Source: JAJPKK01 sp963702755
GTDB taxonomy: Bacteria > Pseudomonadota > Alphaproteobacteria > Rhizobiales > Xanthobacteraceae
NCBI GenBank assembly: GCA_963702755.1
Contig: CAVPDZ010000022.1
Coordinates: 291,744 to 355,743 of the forward strand
Direction of reading: 5' to 3'
DNA length: 64,000 nt
Shown: positions 42,969 through 53,694 of the stretch, in pieces
Layout of the letters: each line of letters begins with the position of its first letter
How positions within the stretch are numbered: position 1 is the first letter of the stretch
Program-made: the position numbers and the translations under genes
The notes under the pieces: generated by a model
Seen by the model: the letters and a program-made list of their open reading frames with translations, nothing else
Told to the model about the DNA's origin: nothing
The model's database searches: none

Positions 42969-43741
42969 GCCGCAAGCCCCAAAGGTCCGTCGGTCGGCTT
43001 CTGGCGGTCACCGACAAGGCCAAGGAACACATCTTCAAGGGTCGAATCACGCCGGCCGGAGCGGGCGCGCAGGTCATCGAGCGTGCCTTCCGCCATCAAT
43101 TGTCCCTGGTCGATGATGCCGATGCGGTCGACCAGCCGCTCCGCGACTTCCAGCACATGGGTGGTGAGGATGATGGTGCAGCCGCCTTTGGCGCGCTCGA
43201 GCAGCAGGTTCTTGACCTGGCGGGCGATGGCGGCATCGAGGCCGCTCAGCGGCTCGTCGAGAATGAGAAGCTTCGGATCGTGGATCAGCGCGCCGGCAAG
43301 CGCCGCCTTCTGCTTCATGCCGCGCGAAAAGCCCTCGCAGCGTTCGGCGCGATGCTCCCATAGCTCGAGGGTCTCGAGAAGTTCCTGGGCGCGATGCTGC
43401 GCCGTCGCCGCATCGATGCCCCACAGGCCGGCGACGAATTCAAGGTATTCGAGCGGATTGAGCTTGTCGTAGAGCATCGGCTCGTCGGGCAGCCACGCAA
43501 TCATCCTTTTGGCGGCGCGCGGGTCGGCGAGCGCATCGACGCCGAAAATATTGATGCTGCCGGCATCAGGCTTCATCAGGCCGGTGATCATCCGCAGCGT
43601 CGTGGTCTTGCCGGCACCGTTCGGCCCGAGCAGACCATAGAATTCGCCGGCGCCGATCGTGAGATCGATGTCGCGAACGGCGGGCTTGTTGAAGCTCTTG
43701 CGCAGCCCGCGCACGCACACTGCATTCCGCGAATCGAGCAT
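42965..43741 (-). CDS. ABC transporter ATP-binding protein
   Basis: This ATPase has Walker A GLLGPNGAGKTTTLRMITGL, the Q-loop region IAWLPDEPMLYDKL, signature FSRGMKQKAALAGAL and Walker B LLILDEPLSGLDA. An LTTHVLEVAERL switch and an ABC-2-like C-terminal tail follow. The start at 43741 (MLDSRNAVCVRG) gives about 258 residues; 43804 is possible. It is coupled to the permease by a 4-base overlap and lies between epmA and epmB on the same strand. The frame is intact. Confidence 0.9.
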   Translation of the reverse strand: MLDSRNAVCVRGLRKSFNKPAVRDIDLTIGAGEFYGLLGPNGAGKTTTLRMITGLMKPDAGSINIFGVDALADPRAAKRMIAWLPDEPMLYDKLNPLEYLEFVAGLWGIDAATAQHRAQELLETLELWEHRAERCEGFSRGMKQKAALAGALIHDPKLLILDEPLSGLDAAIARQVKNLLLERAKGGCTIILTTHVLEVAERLVDRIGIIDQGQLMAEGTLDDLRARSGRRDSTLEDVFLGLVGDRQKPTDGPLGLAA

Positions 43742-43827
43742 GATGCGTCCCCTGACGTACCGATTTCCTGCCGTTTGGTCGGCCGGACGGCGCGATCGGT
43801 TCATGGGGGACGGGGGTTCGCAGCTCC

Positions 43828-43913
43828 CGTAGCCCGGATTGAGCGAAGCGAAATCCGGGGTCGGACCTCGTAGCTCACTCCCCCGGATTTCGCTTCGCTC
43901 AATCCGGGCTACG
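43828..43913. repeat. Intergenic palindrome, 'CGTAGCCCGGAT' family, copy 4
   Basis: Two perfectly inverted arms of 33 bases (43828-43860 and 43881-43913), read as CGTAGCCCGGATTGAGCGAA..., are separated by 20 bases. It lies between the ATPase gene and epmA, so it interrupts the intergenic space of a probable operon. An RNA copy would form a very stable hairpin. Confidence 0.93.
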
Positions 43914-43921
43914 GCGGAATC

Positions 43922-44968
43922 CTAATCGTCGCCGGGCAGCGGCGTCCAGATCACCTGGTCGATGCGGGAGGCGCCGGTGGCGAGCATCGCCAGGCGATCG
44001 AAGCCGAGCGCGCAGCCGCAGGCATCCGGCATCCGGGCAAGCGCCGCCAGGAACTCCTCGTCGATCGGATAACGCTCGCCGTAAAGGCGTTCCTTCTTGT
44101 CCATTTCGGCTTCGAGGCGGCGGCGCTGCTCGTCGGGGTCGGTGAGTTCGCCGAAGCCGTTGGCGAGTTCGACGCCGCATATGAAGAGCTCGAAGCGCTC
44201 GGCGACCCGCCGGTCCGAGGGCTTCCGGCGCGCCAAGCGCGGCCTCGACCACCGGGTATTCGGTCAGGAGCGTGGCGCGGCCATTGCCGAGATGCGGCTC
44301 GATCCGCTCCACCAGCACGCGGCTGAAAATATCGCTCCAGGTGTCGTCATGGCCAAGCCCGATGCCGGCGGCGCTGGCCTGCGCCGCGAAGGCATCGCGA
44401 TCGGCGGTGCCATGGTCGAGCGTCGCCAGGAGATCGATGCCGGCGTGGCGCGCGAAAGCCTCGGCGACAGTCAAGCGTTCCGGTTCGGCAAAGGGGTCGG
44501 CGGCGCGGCCGCGAAAGGCAAAGCTTTTGTCCCGGTGGTCTCGGCGGCGATGCGGAGAAAGCTCAGGCAATCGTCCATGACGGCGGTGTAGGGCTCGCCC
44601 ACGCGATACCACTCCAGCATGGTGAATTCCGGGTGGTGCAAGGCACCGCGCTCGCGATTTCGAAATACGCGGGAGAATTCGAAAATCCGCCGCTCGCCGG
44701 CAGCGAGGAGCTTCTTGCAGGCGAATTCCGGCGAGGTGTGAAGATAGAGCCGCGAATGGGCGCCGCTTGGCGCCACGAGTTCGGTCGCAAAGGCGTGGAG
44801 GTGGGCTTCGTTGCCAGGCGAGCGCTGGAGGATCGCCGTCTCGACCTCGACGAAATCGCGCTCCTCAAGGTGATTGCGGAGTGCGGAGACGATACGCCCG
44901 CGCGCCCGCAACATCGGCCGGCGGTCGGCATGGACATCCGGCATCCACCACGGCGAACGTTGCGACAT
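43922..44968 (-). CDS. epmA: EF-P--(R)-beta-lysine ligase (two compensating frame breaks)
   Basis: This paralogue of the class II lysyl-tRNA synthetase catalytic domain attaches beta-lysine to EF-P. The first part has motif 2-like sequence LYLHTSPEFACKKLLAAGER and FEFSRVFRNRERGALHHPEF. Breaks near 44480 and 44228 must be bridged. The middle reads RLTVAEAFARHAGIDLLATL, and the last part reads RFELFICGVELANGFGELTD and ALGFDRLAMLATGASRIDQV (motif 3). The 1047-base span equals the normal length of about 349 residues, because the two shifts cancel. The EF-P gene itself is not in the window. Confidence 0.9.
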
Positions 44969-45077
44969 CGCAAGCCTTCAGGCGCGTCCAAGACCCGCGC
45001 GCATTCTAGCGGACGCAGCAAAGGAGTCGCCAAGCGCCCGTCCGCCGCCCTGGCCGTCGTCATATCTCGCGCGATGC

Positions 45078-45106
45078 TTGACTCTGCGCGGCCGACGCCA
45101 TATTTC
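45078..45106 (+). promoter_or_regulatory. groESL promoter
   Basis: TTGACT (45078-45083) and TATTTC (45101-45106) are separated by 17 bases and place the transcription start at about 45112-45115, just before the CIRCE element. The CTTGA of the -35 region would also suit a heat-shock (RpoH) promoter. Confidence 0.75.
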
Positions 45107-45115
45107 CCGCGTGCC

Positions 45116-45142
45116 TTGGCACTCGTGTTGATCGAGTGCTAG
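45116..45142 (+). promoter_or_regulatory. CIRCE operator (HrcA binding site)
   Basis: TTGGCACTC (45116-45124), nine spacer bases and GAGTGCTAG (45134-45142) match the CIRCE inverted repeat TTAGCACTC-N9-GAGTGCTAA with two terminal differences. It lies at the expected transcription start, 60 bases before groES. HrcA repression of the operon is inferred. Confidence 0.93.
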
Positions 45143-45201
45143 CGCCCCGCCCTTTCGAATTCCAGCCAAAAGTCCGCGCCTTGCGCGGCGACGAGGTCAC
45201 A

Positions 45202-45498
45202 ATGGCAAAAACCAAGTTCCGACCCCTTCACGACCGCGTGGTCGTCAAGCGCATCGATGCCGAGCAGAAGAGTGCCGGCGGCATCATCATCCCGGATACC
45301 GCGCGCGAGAAGCCCCAGCAGGGCGAAATAACCGCGGTCGGTCCCGGCGGCCGCGACGAGTCCGGCAAGCTCATTCCGATCGACCTCAAGGTCGGCGACA
45401 AGGTGCTGTTCGGCAAATGGTCCGGCACCGAGGTCAAGCTCGACGGCGAGGAACTCCTGATCATGAAGGAGTCCGACATCATGGGCGTCATCGCGTAA
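45202..45498 (+). CDS. groES: Co-chaperonin GroES
   Basis: The 98-residue protein forms the seven-fold lid of the chaperonin. The start MAKTKFRPLHDRVVVKR at 45202 is chosen by family similarity; the open frame extends upstream to 45136. Signatures are the mobile loop KSAGGIIIPDTAREKPQQGE and the terminal ESDIMGVIA. The frame is intact. groEL follows 15 bases downstream. Regulation is by the promoter and CIRCE element directly upstream. Confidence 0.98.
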   Translation: MAKTKFRPLHDRVVVKRIDAEQKSAGGIIIPDTAREKPQQGEITAVGPGGRDESGKLIPIDLKVGDKVLFGKWSGTEVKLDGEELLIMKESDIMGVIA

Positions 45499-45513
45499 GG
45501 TCAGGGGGAATCC

Positions 45514-47172
<1,659 letters not shown>

Positions 47173-47221
47173 ATCCCGGTGCTGTTCTCCTCCCTGCAAT
47201 GGGGAGATCAAAGCTAGCATG

Positions 47222-47245
47222 GGGCGGCCGCAAGGCCGCCCTTTT
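47222..47245 (+). terminator. Rho-independent terminator of groESL
   Basis: GGGCGGCC (47222-47229), loop GCAA, GGCCGCCC (47234-47241) and TTTT form a perfect 8-bp GC-rich hairpin with a T-run. It lies 50 bases after the groEL stop. Confidence 0.93.
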
Positions 47246-47263
47246 GCATCGGAAGAGATACGA

Positions 47264-48815
47264 TTGTCGGACTCTTACGACGTCATCGTCATCGGATCGG
47301 GGCTCGGCGGACTGACCGCCGGCGCGCTCCTCGCGCGTGCCGGCCGCAAGACGCTCGTCCTCGAGCGCGGCAATTCGGTCGGCGGCGCGGCATCGACCTA
47401 TAAGTCGGGCGACCTCATCATCGAGGCCGGGCTGCACGCGACGAGCGATGCGCGCGATCCGCGCGACCCGAAGCACGACGTGCTGGCGCGCGCCGGCGTG
47501 CTCGATGCCGTCGAGTGGGTGCCGACCGGCGGCCTCTATGAGGTGCGCGGCGGCCCCGTGGGCGCGCCCTTCGTCCTGCCCGAGGGCTTTGCGGCGGCGC
47601 GCGCGGCACTGTCGACGCGCTTTCCCGCCGCAAAGGCTGGGATCGAGGCGGTGCTGCGCGATGCCGAGGCGATCGCCACGGGGTTCGGCGCGCTCGGGAG
47701 CGGGCGCGCAGCCTTGCGCCATCCGCGCGAAGGTTTCGCGGCGGCGCTGAAGCTTCGCCCGTTGCTGCGCGATTGGCGATCGTCGGTGACGGATGTGTTC
47801 GATCGCGCCTTCGGGGACGACGAGGCCGTCAAATGCGCGCTCGCGGCCAATCTCGCCTATTATCACGATGATCCCGACACGCTGTGGTGGGTGTTCTTCG
47901 CGCTCGCCCAGGGCGGCTACCTCGGCTCCGGCGGCCGCTTCATCAAGGGCGGCTCGCAACGCCTCTCCAGCGCACTCGCGCGCGCCATCAAGACCGCGGG
48001 CGGCGACGTGCAGATGCGCCGCAAGGCGATCGCGATCCGCCTCGACCGCAACGGCCGCGCCGCCGCCGTGACGCACACCGATCGGCGCGGCGAGAATGCG
48101 ATCGAGCACGCGGCCCCCGTCATCGTCGCCAACGCGGCGCCGGCGTCGGTCACCGACATGCTGCCGGAACCGGCACGCGCATCGTTTGCGGCACCTTACG
48201 CGACACGCAAACTGTCGATCTCGGTGTTCTCGGCGACCTACGGCCTTTCGATCCCGCCGACAGAAGTCGGCATGCGGACGTTCGCGAATTTCCTGTTGCC
48301 GTCGTGGATGCGCAAGCTTGCGGACTATCGCCGCAGCGCGGCGCTCCTCGCGGGGCCGCCGGGCAACGAGGCGCCGATCATGACGGCGGTCAATTTCTCC
48401 GCCATCGATTCCGGGCTCGGCGGTCCGCCCTATCCGGTGTCGGTCGTCGGCCCTGATCGCCTCGACAACTGGACCGGGCTCGACCAGGACGCCTCCGACG
48501 CCAAGCGCGCGGCATGGCGCGACGCCGTCGCAGCCGCGATCGACAAGCGAGTTTCCGGGCTTCGCGCGCCACGTCGTCGCCGCGGTGTTCAACACCGCGC
48601 ATTCCATGAACAGCTACCTCGGCACGCCAGGCGGCGCGATCTACGGATTTGCGCCGCTCCCGCCGACCGGCCCGATCTGGCGCGGCATCGACCGATCCGT
48701 GACGACCGCAATTCCAGGGCTCTACCTCGCCTCCGCCTTCGCCGGCTTCGGCGGCTTCACCGGCGCCATCAAGGCGGGCGACGACGCTGCGACCCGCATC
48801 CTCGCGGACGCGTAA
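47264..48815 (+). CDS. CrtI/CrtN-like FAD-dependent oxidoreductase (one frame break)
   Basis: This is an NAD(P)/FAD-dependent oxidoreductase of about 517 residues of the phytoene desaturase-like group. The TTG at 47264 is the start because GGAAGAG precedes it and the FAD motif begins at once (VIVIGSGLGGLTAGALLARAG, split after GALL). Other family features are GNSVGGAASTYKSGD and the C-terminal FAD motif GLYLASAFAGFGGFTGAIKA. The frame shifts near 48555, before FARHVVAAVFNTAHSMNSYL. No carotenoid genes are nearby. Many members of this group act on other polyunsaturated or retinol-like substrates, so the reaction is left open. Confidence 0.87.
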
Positions 48816-48965
48816 TTTGCGCGCGGCTGGCGCAGATCGAGAGATCAGCGATGCACGCAAGCGCGCGGCAGTTTAGACGCAAAGATCACGAATTTTGCAC
48901 CACTGTCCGGCATGAGACAATATAACCTTTGCATTTGGTCATTTGTCGAATATAAGTTTGAGCTT

Positions 48966-49266
48966 ATGGACACCAAGGAACTGAACGAGCATCGTAGATG
49001 GCCTTGCAATTGACGCCAGCCGAGCGGCGCAACTGCTCGGGGTTTCCGCGTGAACGGTGCGGCGCTGGCTTGAAGGTGAGGCCGTGCCGGGGCCGGCCGA
49101 CGCCGCGCTGCGGGCTTGGCGCACGCTGGCGGATCGGCATCGACCATGGAAACCGGACTCGGTTTCGATCTTCGAGAATGATCAGGACCAGATTGCCCGG
49201 CACCGTCAGCAGACTGAGGAACAGGCGGTGTTGATCAAGCGCGTGGAAGTGCGCTGGCGGCGCTAA
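48966..49266 (+). pseudogene. Broken helix-turn-helix DNA-binding gene
   Basis: An ATG at 48966 begins MDTKELNE and must change frame near 48990 to read DGLAIDASRAAQLLGVSA. A TGA at 49051-49053 then falls where Arg (CGA) would be expected, and the protein resumes TVRRWLEGEAVPGPADAALR. The combined text is a typical short helix-turn-helix (AAQLLGVSxRTVRRWLEGE) with an AT-richer, charged tail ending at 49266. With both a frameshift and a nonsense codon it is more likely a real pseudogene than most broken genes in this window. Confidence 0.6.
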
Positions 49267-50419
49267 GAATCTTGGACCGTCTGATGGAGAAATGCACTGC
49301 GCGTCCGGGCATTTCGGAAGGATCGGCTTCTAGAAATTGCAGAGCGGAGTGATTCTCCCCGAGCACCTGCAGCGAACGATGCCGCCGGATGTCAGGCGCG
49401 ACAGCCCCGACATCGAAGATGCTGCCTACTGCATCGCGGCGGCGTTCTCGAATGGCGCGGATCAGTCCAGCCGCTTTGAAGGCTGTGGCCGAATACACGC
49501 GTAAGCATTCATCATCTATCGCGGTTGAGGCACTCGGTACGTTCGATCGAGCGGAAAAGGCACGCCTGCCAAATTATGCGGATATCGAGGCAGTACTGGA
49601 ACTCGATGAGTTATGCTAAAGGCAAGCTTCCGCAGGAGATTGTGAACGTACTATATCAAGGGGTTAAGCGCGAATTTGCGACGTGGTCATGGGGAGCGAA
49701 GGAACCGCAGGCCAAAATTTGGAACACGACAACTCACTGAAGTTCGATTGGTACAATCGCACGCGGTGGGTCGGACCGAAGTGAAGGATCGGGTGTCTGG
49801 CTCGTGAGCCTACAATTTCACTAGATGAGCAGTGATTGAAGATTCAGTGACGATGATACACACGTATCTTTATCTTTATTACGATGGGCACGTCGGAAAG
49901 CCCTGACCGACGGAGAGCCCGTTAAGTTGACGCGATGAATAGAATGCGTTGGCTCTCGGGGGCGGTTCGCGCTGTTTTTGGGAACGTACCAAGTACGGCA
50001 GGTTTTTACGTCGAAGCAAGCTCTGGAAGAGGTTGTCGACTATCGAGAAGCTAAAGGATGGTTGATGTGATGTTAGGTCGAATTTTTGAAACGCCAGCTA
50101 AAAGCTGTTACAGAGACTGATTGCGCGCCCTTGTCGTACTGAACCGCCCAACTTGCTTGATCGGCTGTGGTGATGAGCGAGCATTCTATCGGCGAGGGTA
50201 ATCGCCTGGCGCTGCGTTACCGATCGGCGTCAGCGATTGGTGCGAGCGGCGAGGGCGTTACGCCCGAAGCCCGAAGCGTGTCACTCCCAGTGCCAACGGC
50301 GTGCACGCGGAAATCAGACCCAAGCTCTTGAAGAAGACGGAAGTGACCTCCGTTTGGCGAGCCGTTCCTTCGCGCGTAGGCAATGTATGGATCGAGCTTT
50401 CGCCGGTAAGCAAGGGCTC
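49267..50419. other. Poorly coding interval, lower GC, no confident gene
   Basis: About 1.15 kb has visibly lower GC than the flanks. It contains short frames that do not resemble known proteins. One, closing at 50068-50070 in frame with 49966, reads RFALFLGTYQVRQVFTSKQ and ends EEVVDYREAKGWLM; it could be the tail of a real but degraded small protein. Another at 49389-49619 ends LPNYADIEAVLELDELC. I see no transposase or integrase signature and no inverted repeats. With the broken regulator just upstream, it looks like an eroded insertion. Confidence 0.5.
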
Positions 50420-50836
50420 CTAATTCGTCTGGATCCGAAATCGCAACGTCGAGCCGCCGGTGAGGACGAGCGAGACGTCCTCCATCCGCCAGTTGGTGAC
50501 CTGGTTGAGCGCGGCGAGGAGGTCGTCGTCAGCGCGGGCGCGGTCGGGAGCGCATTGGCGCGACGTCATTTCGCCGGTGATGATGGTGATGGTGTTGGCG
50601 GCGACGATGAGCTGCGCCTTGACGGTGTTGCACCACAGGTCGATCTCCGCTTCGCCGCGGTCGCCGATCTCGATGATCGGGACTTTCTTCGACCCGCGCA
50701 TCGGATTGACGTCGAGCTTCAACTCGCGGCCGAACGGGAACGTCTGCGCCATGGCGCGCGATGGCGGCGCAAGCAGCCCCAGCGCGGCGAGACCCAACAA
50801 AACAACGGGGAAAAATCGCGAACGAGAAGATTTCAT
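50420..50836 (-). CDS. META-domain (HslJ-like) exported protein
   Basis: This 138-residue protein has a signal peptide (VVLLGLAALGLLAPPSRAMAQ, cleaved after MAQ) and one META-like domain. That domain has GRELKLDVNPMRGSKKVPII, two Cys in DLWCNTVKAQL and MTSRQCAPDRA, and the terminal LTGGSTLRFRIQ. The start at 50836 is chosen because the long upstream frame is antisense to other coding sequence and lacks similarity. HslJ-like proteins are linked to envelope stress in other bacteria; the role here is unknown. Confidence 0.78.
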   Translation of the reverse strand: MKSSRSRFFPVVLLGLAALGLLAPPSRAMAQTFPFGRELKLDVNPMRGSKKVPIIEIGDRGEAEIDLWCNTVKAQLIVAANTITIITGEMTSRQCAPDRARADDDLLAALNQVTNWRMEDVSLVLTGGSTLRFRIQTN

Positions 50837-51016
50837 GCTACCCTCAGCCTCAAGCAATCCCCGTTCGACATAGCGAAACTTTTGCGATGACGCCATGGCG
50901 TCGCGACGGCGGGTTCGCGGAGCTTTTCGCGGGGCTTTTCGGGCCTGCGAATCGATTGCGGATAAACGTTGCGGGCGCGCGAGAAACGAACCGGAGAAAC
51001 GAACGGGAGAAACGAA

Positions 51017-51889
51017 ATGGATCAACGCATCATCGATCTCTACCATCATTTCACCCACGGCGGCATGAGCCGGCGCGCCTTCCTCGACCGGCTCACCGAA
51101 CTTGCCGGCACCGCCGCGGCAGCAGCGGCGATGGTCGGTCTGTTGCAGAACGACTACGCCAAGGCCGCGATCGTCGCGGCGGACGATGCGCGGCTCGCGA
51201 TCGATCGCGTCTCCTACGATTCCCCGAAAGGCAAGATCAGCGGCTATCTCGCGCGGCCCAAGGACAAGGGCAAGCGTCCCGCGGTGCTGGTGATCCACGA
51301 GAACCGCGGCCTCAACCCGCATATCGAGGATGTCGCGCGGCGGCTTGCGGCCGAGGGCTTTCTCGCGCTTGCGCCCGACCTCTTGTCCGTCAACGGCGGC
51401 ACGCCGGACGACGAGGACAAGGCGCGCGAACTCCACAACAAGACCGATCGCGAAGCGATGATCGCGGCGGCGGTCGCCGGCGCGGCGTTCCTCGCGACGC
51501 ATCCGGAATCGACCGGCAAGGTCGGCACCGTGGGGTTCTGCTTCGGCGGCGGTGTCGTCAACCGGCTCGCCACCGACAGCCCGGACATCGCGGCGGCCAT
51601 TCCCTATTACGGCGTTCAGCCGCCGGCGGAGAAGGTGGCGGCCATCAAGGCGCCGCTCCTGCTGCAATACGCCGAGAACGACGAGAACATCGACAAAGGC
51701 ATTCCGGCCTTCGAGGCGGCATTGAAGGCGAACAACAAGCGCTACACGATCTACATCTATCCGGGCACCCAGCACGCCTTCAACAACGACACCGGCGCCG
51801 CGCGCTACAACAAGGCCGCCGCCGACCTCGCGTGGAGTCGCACGCTGGCATTCCTGAAAGAAAATCTCGGCGCGCCCAAGGGCGCGTGA
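51017..51889 (+). CDS. Dienelactone hydrolase family protein
   Basis: This 290-residue alpha/beta hydrolase has the catalytic Cys in GFCFGGG, Asp in YAENDENID, His in GTQHAFNND and the Glu of VIHENRGLN, all at family positions. The N-terminus SRRAFLDRLTELAGTAAAAA has a twin-arginine-like pattern, and similar enzymes are often Tat-exported. The start at 51017 (MDQRIIDLY) fits that N-terminus. It may act on dienelactone or another ester. The frame is intact. Confidence 0.92.
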   Translation: MDQRIIDLYHHFTHGGMSRRAFLDRLTELAGTAAAAAAMVGLLQNDYAKAAIVAADDARLAIDRVSYDSPKGKISGYLARPKDKGKRPAVLVIHENRGLNPHIEDVARRLAAEGFLALAPDLLSVNGGTPDDEDKARELHNKTDREAMIAAAVAGAAFLATHPESTGKVGTVGFCFGGGVVNRLATDSPDIAAAIPYYGVQPPAEKVAAIKAPLLLQYAENDENIDKGIPAFEAALKANNKRYTIYIYPGTQHAFNNDTGAARYNKAAADLAWSRTLAFLKENLGAPKGA

Positions 51890-51930
51890 GGCGGCAGAGC
51901 CGGGGACGATAGCCGCATGGCGCTGCACTC

Positions 51931-52740
51931 ATGGGGCTGAGGCTCGCGCTGCCAATGCCGCGCGTTGCGCAGATCAATTCGGCGACGGCGCGCGCGTGCT
52001 TCGGTGCGTTCCTCGTCGTGCTGACGGCGCCGCTCGCTCCTCGCTCCTGGAGCCAGGAGATGATGCCCGCGGGCCTGGTCCGTCTGCGCGATATCGCGCC
52101 GGGCATCCACCAGGACATCCGGTACGCCACCTCCTTCAATTTCACCGGGCAGGTGGTGCCGGGCTACGAGCGCGCCGAATGCATGGCGCGGCTCGGCGTT
52201 GCGAGGGCACTGGCGCGCGCGCAGGCGCGCCTTGCCACCGAAGGCCTGGCGCTCAAGGTCTATGACTGCTACCGGCCGCTTCAGGCGGTGCGTGCCTTCG
52301 TGGTGTGGTCAAGATCGCGCGGCGGCGACACGATGAAGCCCATTTTTTACCCCAATCTCGACAAATCGCGGCTCTTCGCCCTCGGGTATATTTCGCTCTA
52401 TTCGAGGCATTCGCTCGGCATCGCGATCGATGTCGGCCTCGTGAGGGAGGGCGATAGCGATGCGACACCCTCCAGCGGGGGGCGGTGTGATGGTCCTTTC
52501 GAGCAGCGGGCGCGGGAATCGAGCCTTGACCTCGGTACCGCCTACGACTGCTTTTCGGACCTCAGTTCGACGGCAAGTTCAGGCATTTCCGCCGATGCGC
52601 GGGCCAATCGCGGCAAGCTCCGGCGCGCTCTTTTGGCCGAAGGATTCCATAATTACGCGCGGGAGTGGTGGCATTATGAGTTCAATGATTTCGGGGGCGG
52701 CGAGGGCCGGGTACTATCCAATAAGATGACGGCGCCATGA
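51931..52740 (+). CDS. D-alanyl-D-alanine dipeptidase, VanX/DdpX family (M15D)
   Basis: This 269-residue exported zinc peptidase has a signal region ahead of QEMMPAGLVRLRDIAPG. The metal ligands are seen in YSRHSLGIAIDVGLV (SxHxxGxAxD) and in REWWHYEFND (ExxH-like). The Arg of VYDCYRPLQAV matches the transition-state Arg of VanX. Proteins of this type hydrolyse D-Ala-D-Ala in peptidoglycan recycling; vancomycin resistance is not implied. The amidase gene follows on the same strand after 62 bases. The frame is intact. Confidence 0.92.
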   Translation: MGLRLALPMPRVAQINSATARACFGAFLVVLTAPLAPRSWSQEMMPAGLVRLRDIAPGIHQDIRYATSFNFTGQVVPGYERAECMARLGVARALARAQARLATEGLALKVYDCYRPLQAVRAFVVWSRSRGGDTMKPIFYPNLDKSRLFALGYISLYSRHSLGIAIDVGLVREGDSDATPSSGGRCDGPFEQRARESSLDLGTAYDCFSDLSSTASSGISADARANRGKLRRALLAEGFHNYAREWWHYEFNDFGGGEGRVLSNKMTAP

Positions 52741-52802
52741 GACGATCGCGCCATGAGACGATCGACGACGCGATCGGCGCAACCGGGAAGGGGGACCATT
52801 TG

Positions 52803-53694
52803 ATGAAGCAGAGCCGTGACGTCATGGCGATTGTGATCGCTGCCGCCGCTCTCATGCCGCTCGCCGGCCTCGGGGCAGGGGCTGCCGGAGAGCAACAAGG
52901 CCGCCGAGGCGAGCAAGGTCGCGAAGAATACCGAAGCGCCGGCCTGCGACCGATCGCAGTTCCGCATGGTTGTGGACGTGGGCCACTCCGAAGAGGTTTA
53001 CGGCGCGCTGAGTGCGCGCAATGCGGGGGAGTACGATTTCAATCTGCGCCAAGCGAAGGAAATCGAAAAGAGCCTGATCGACGACGGCTTCACCAAGACC
53101 ACGCTGCTCGTGACCCATGGTCCGGCACGGCCGAGCCTCGTCAAGCGCGTCGCCGCCGCCAATCACCTGTTGCCGCACTTGTTCCTGTCGATCCATCATG
53201 ACTCGGTGCCCGATCAATTCCTCGAAAAATGGGAGTACGAGGGAAGGCCGAGCTATTTCAGCGATCGGTTCAAGGGCTATTCGCTGTTCGTCTCCAAAGA
53301 TAATCCCAACCTCAAGGCGAGTATGGAGTTCGGCAGACTTATCGGCTTGCGATTGAAGGAGAGCGGCGTTCCCTTCGCGAGCCAGTACACGCAGGCGTTC
53401 ATGGGCCATAAGCGGCGCGAACTCGTCGACGCCGAGGCCGGCGTCTACCGCTACGATGCGCTGCAGGTGCTCAAGAACACCCACATGCCCGCGGTGCTGC
53501 TCGAGGCAGGCTCGATCATCAATCGCGACGAGGAACTCCAGATGAATTCGCCGGAGCACCGCGCGGTCATCACCGCCGCGGTCAAATCGGCGGTCGAATC
53601 GTTCTGCGACAGCGAATGGCCGAAGCCCAAGGCCACCCGCTCGGTCTCTGCCGCAAAGCCCAGCAGAACGGCGGCCGCTAAACGCGCTCCGTGA
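52803..53694 (+). CDS. N-acetylmuramoyl-L-alanine amidase, Amidase_3 (one frame break)
   Basis: This exported zinc amidase cleaves the bond between MurNAc and the stem peptide. The signal peptide (VIAAAALMPLAGLGAG) is in one frame. One extra base near 52885 shifts to the frame ESNKAAEASKVAKNTEAPAC, which leads into MVVDVGHSEEVYGALSAR. Zinc ligands and the catalytic Glu are seen in DVGHSEE, SIHHDS and AVLLEAGSIIN. The basic C-terminal tail overlaps the convergent propeller gene by 17 bases. With the neighbouring VanX-type enzyme it suggests a small cell-wall turnover group. Confidence 0.9.

Noticed and set aside
49051..49053. Possible selenocysteine or readthrough TGA in the helix-turn-helix gene
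   Set aside because: There is no SECIS-like hairpin directly after it, the position is Arg in such motifs, and the gene also has a frameshift.
51931..52740. Vancomycin resistance determinant
   Set aside because: VanX-type dipeptidases are common in Gram-negative bacteria as cell-wall recycling enzymes, and no vanH or vanA-like genes are present.
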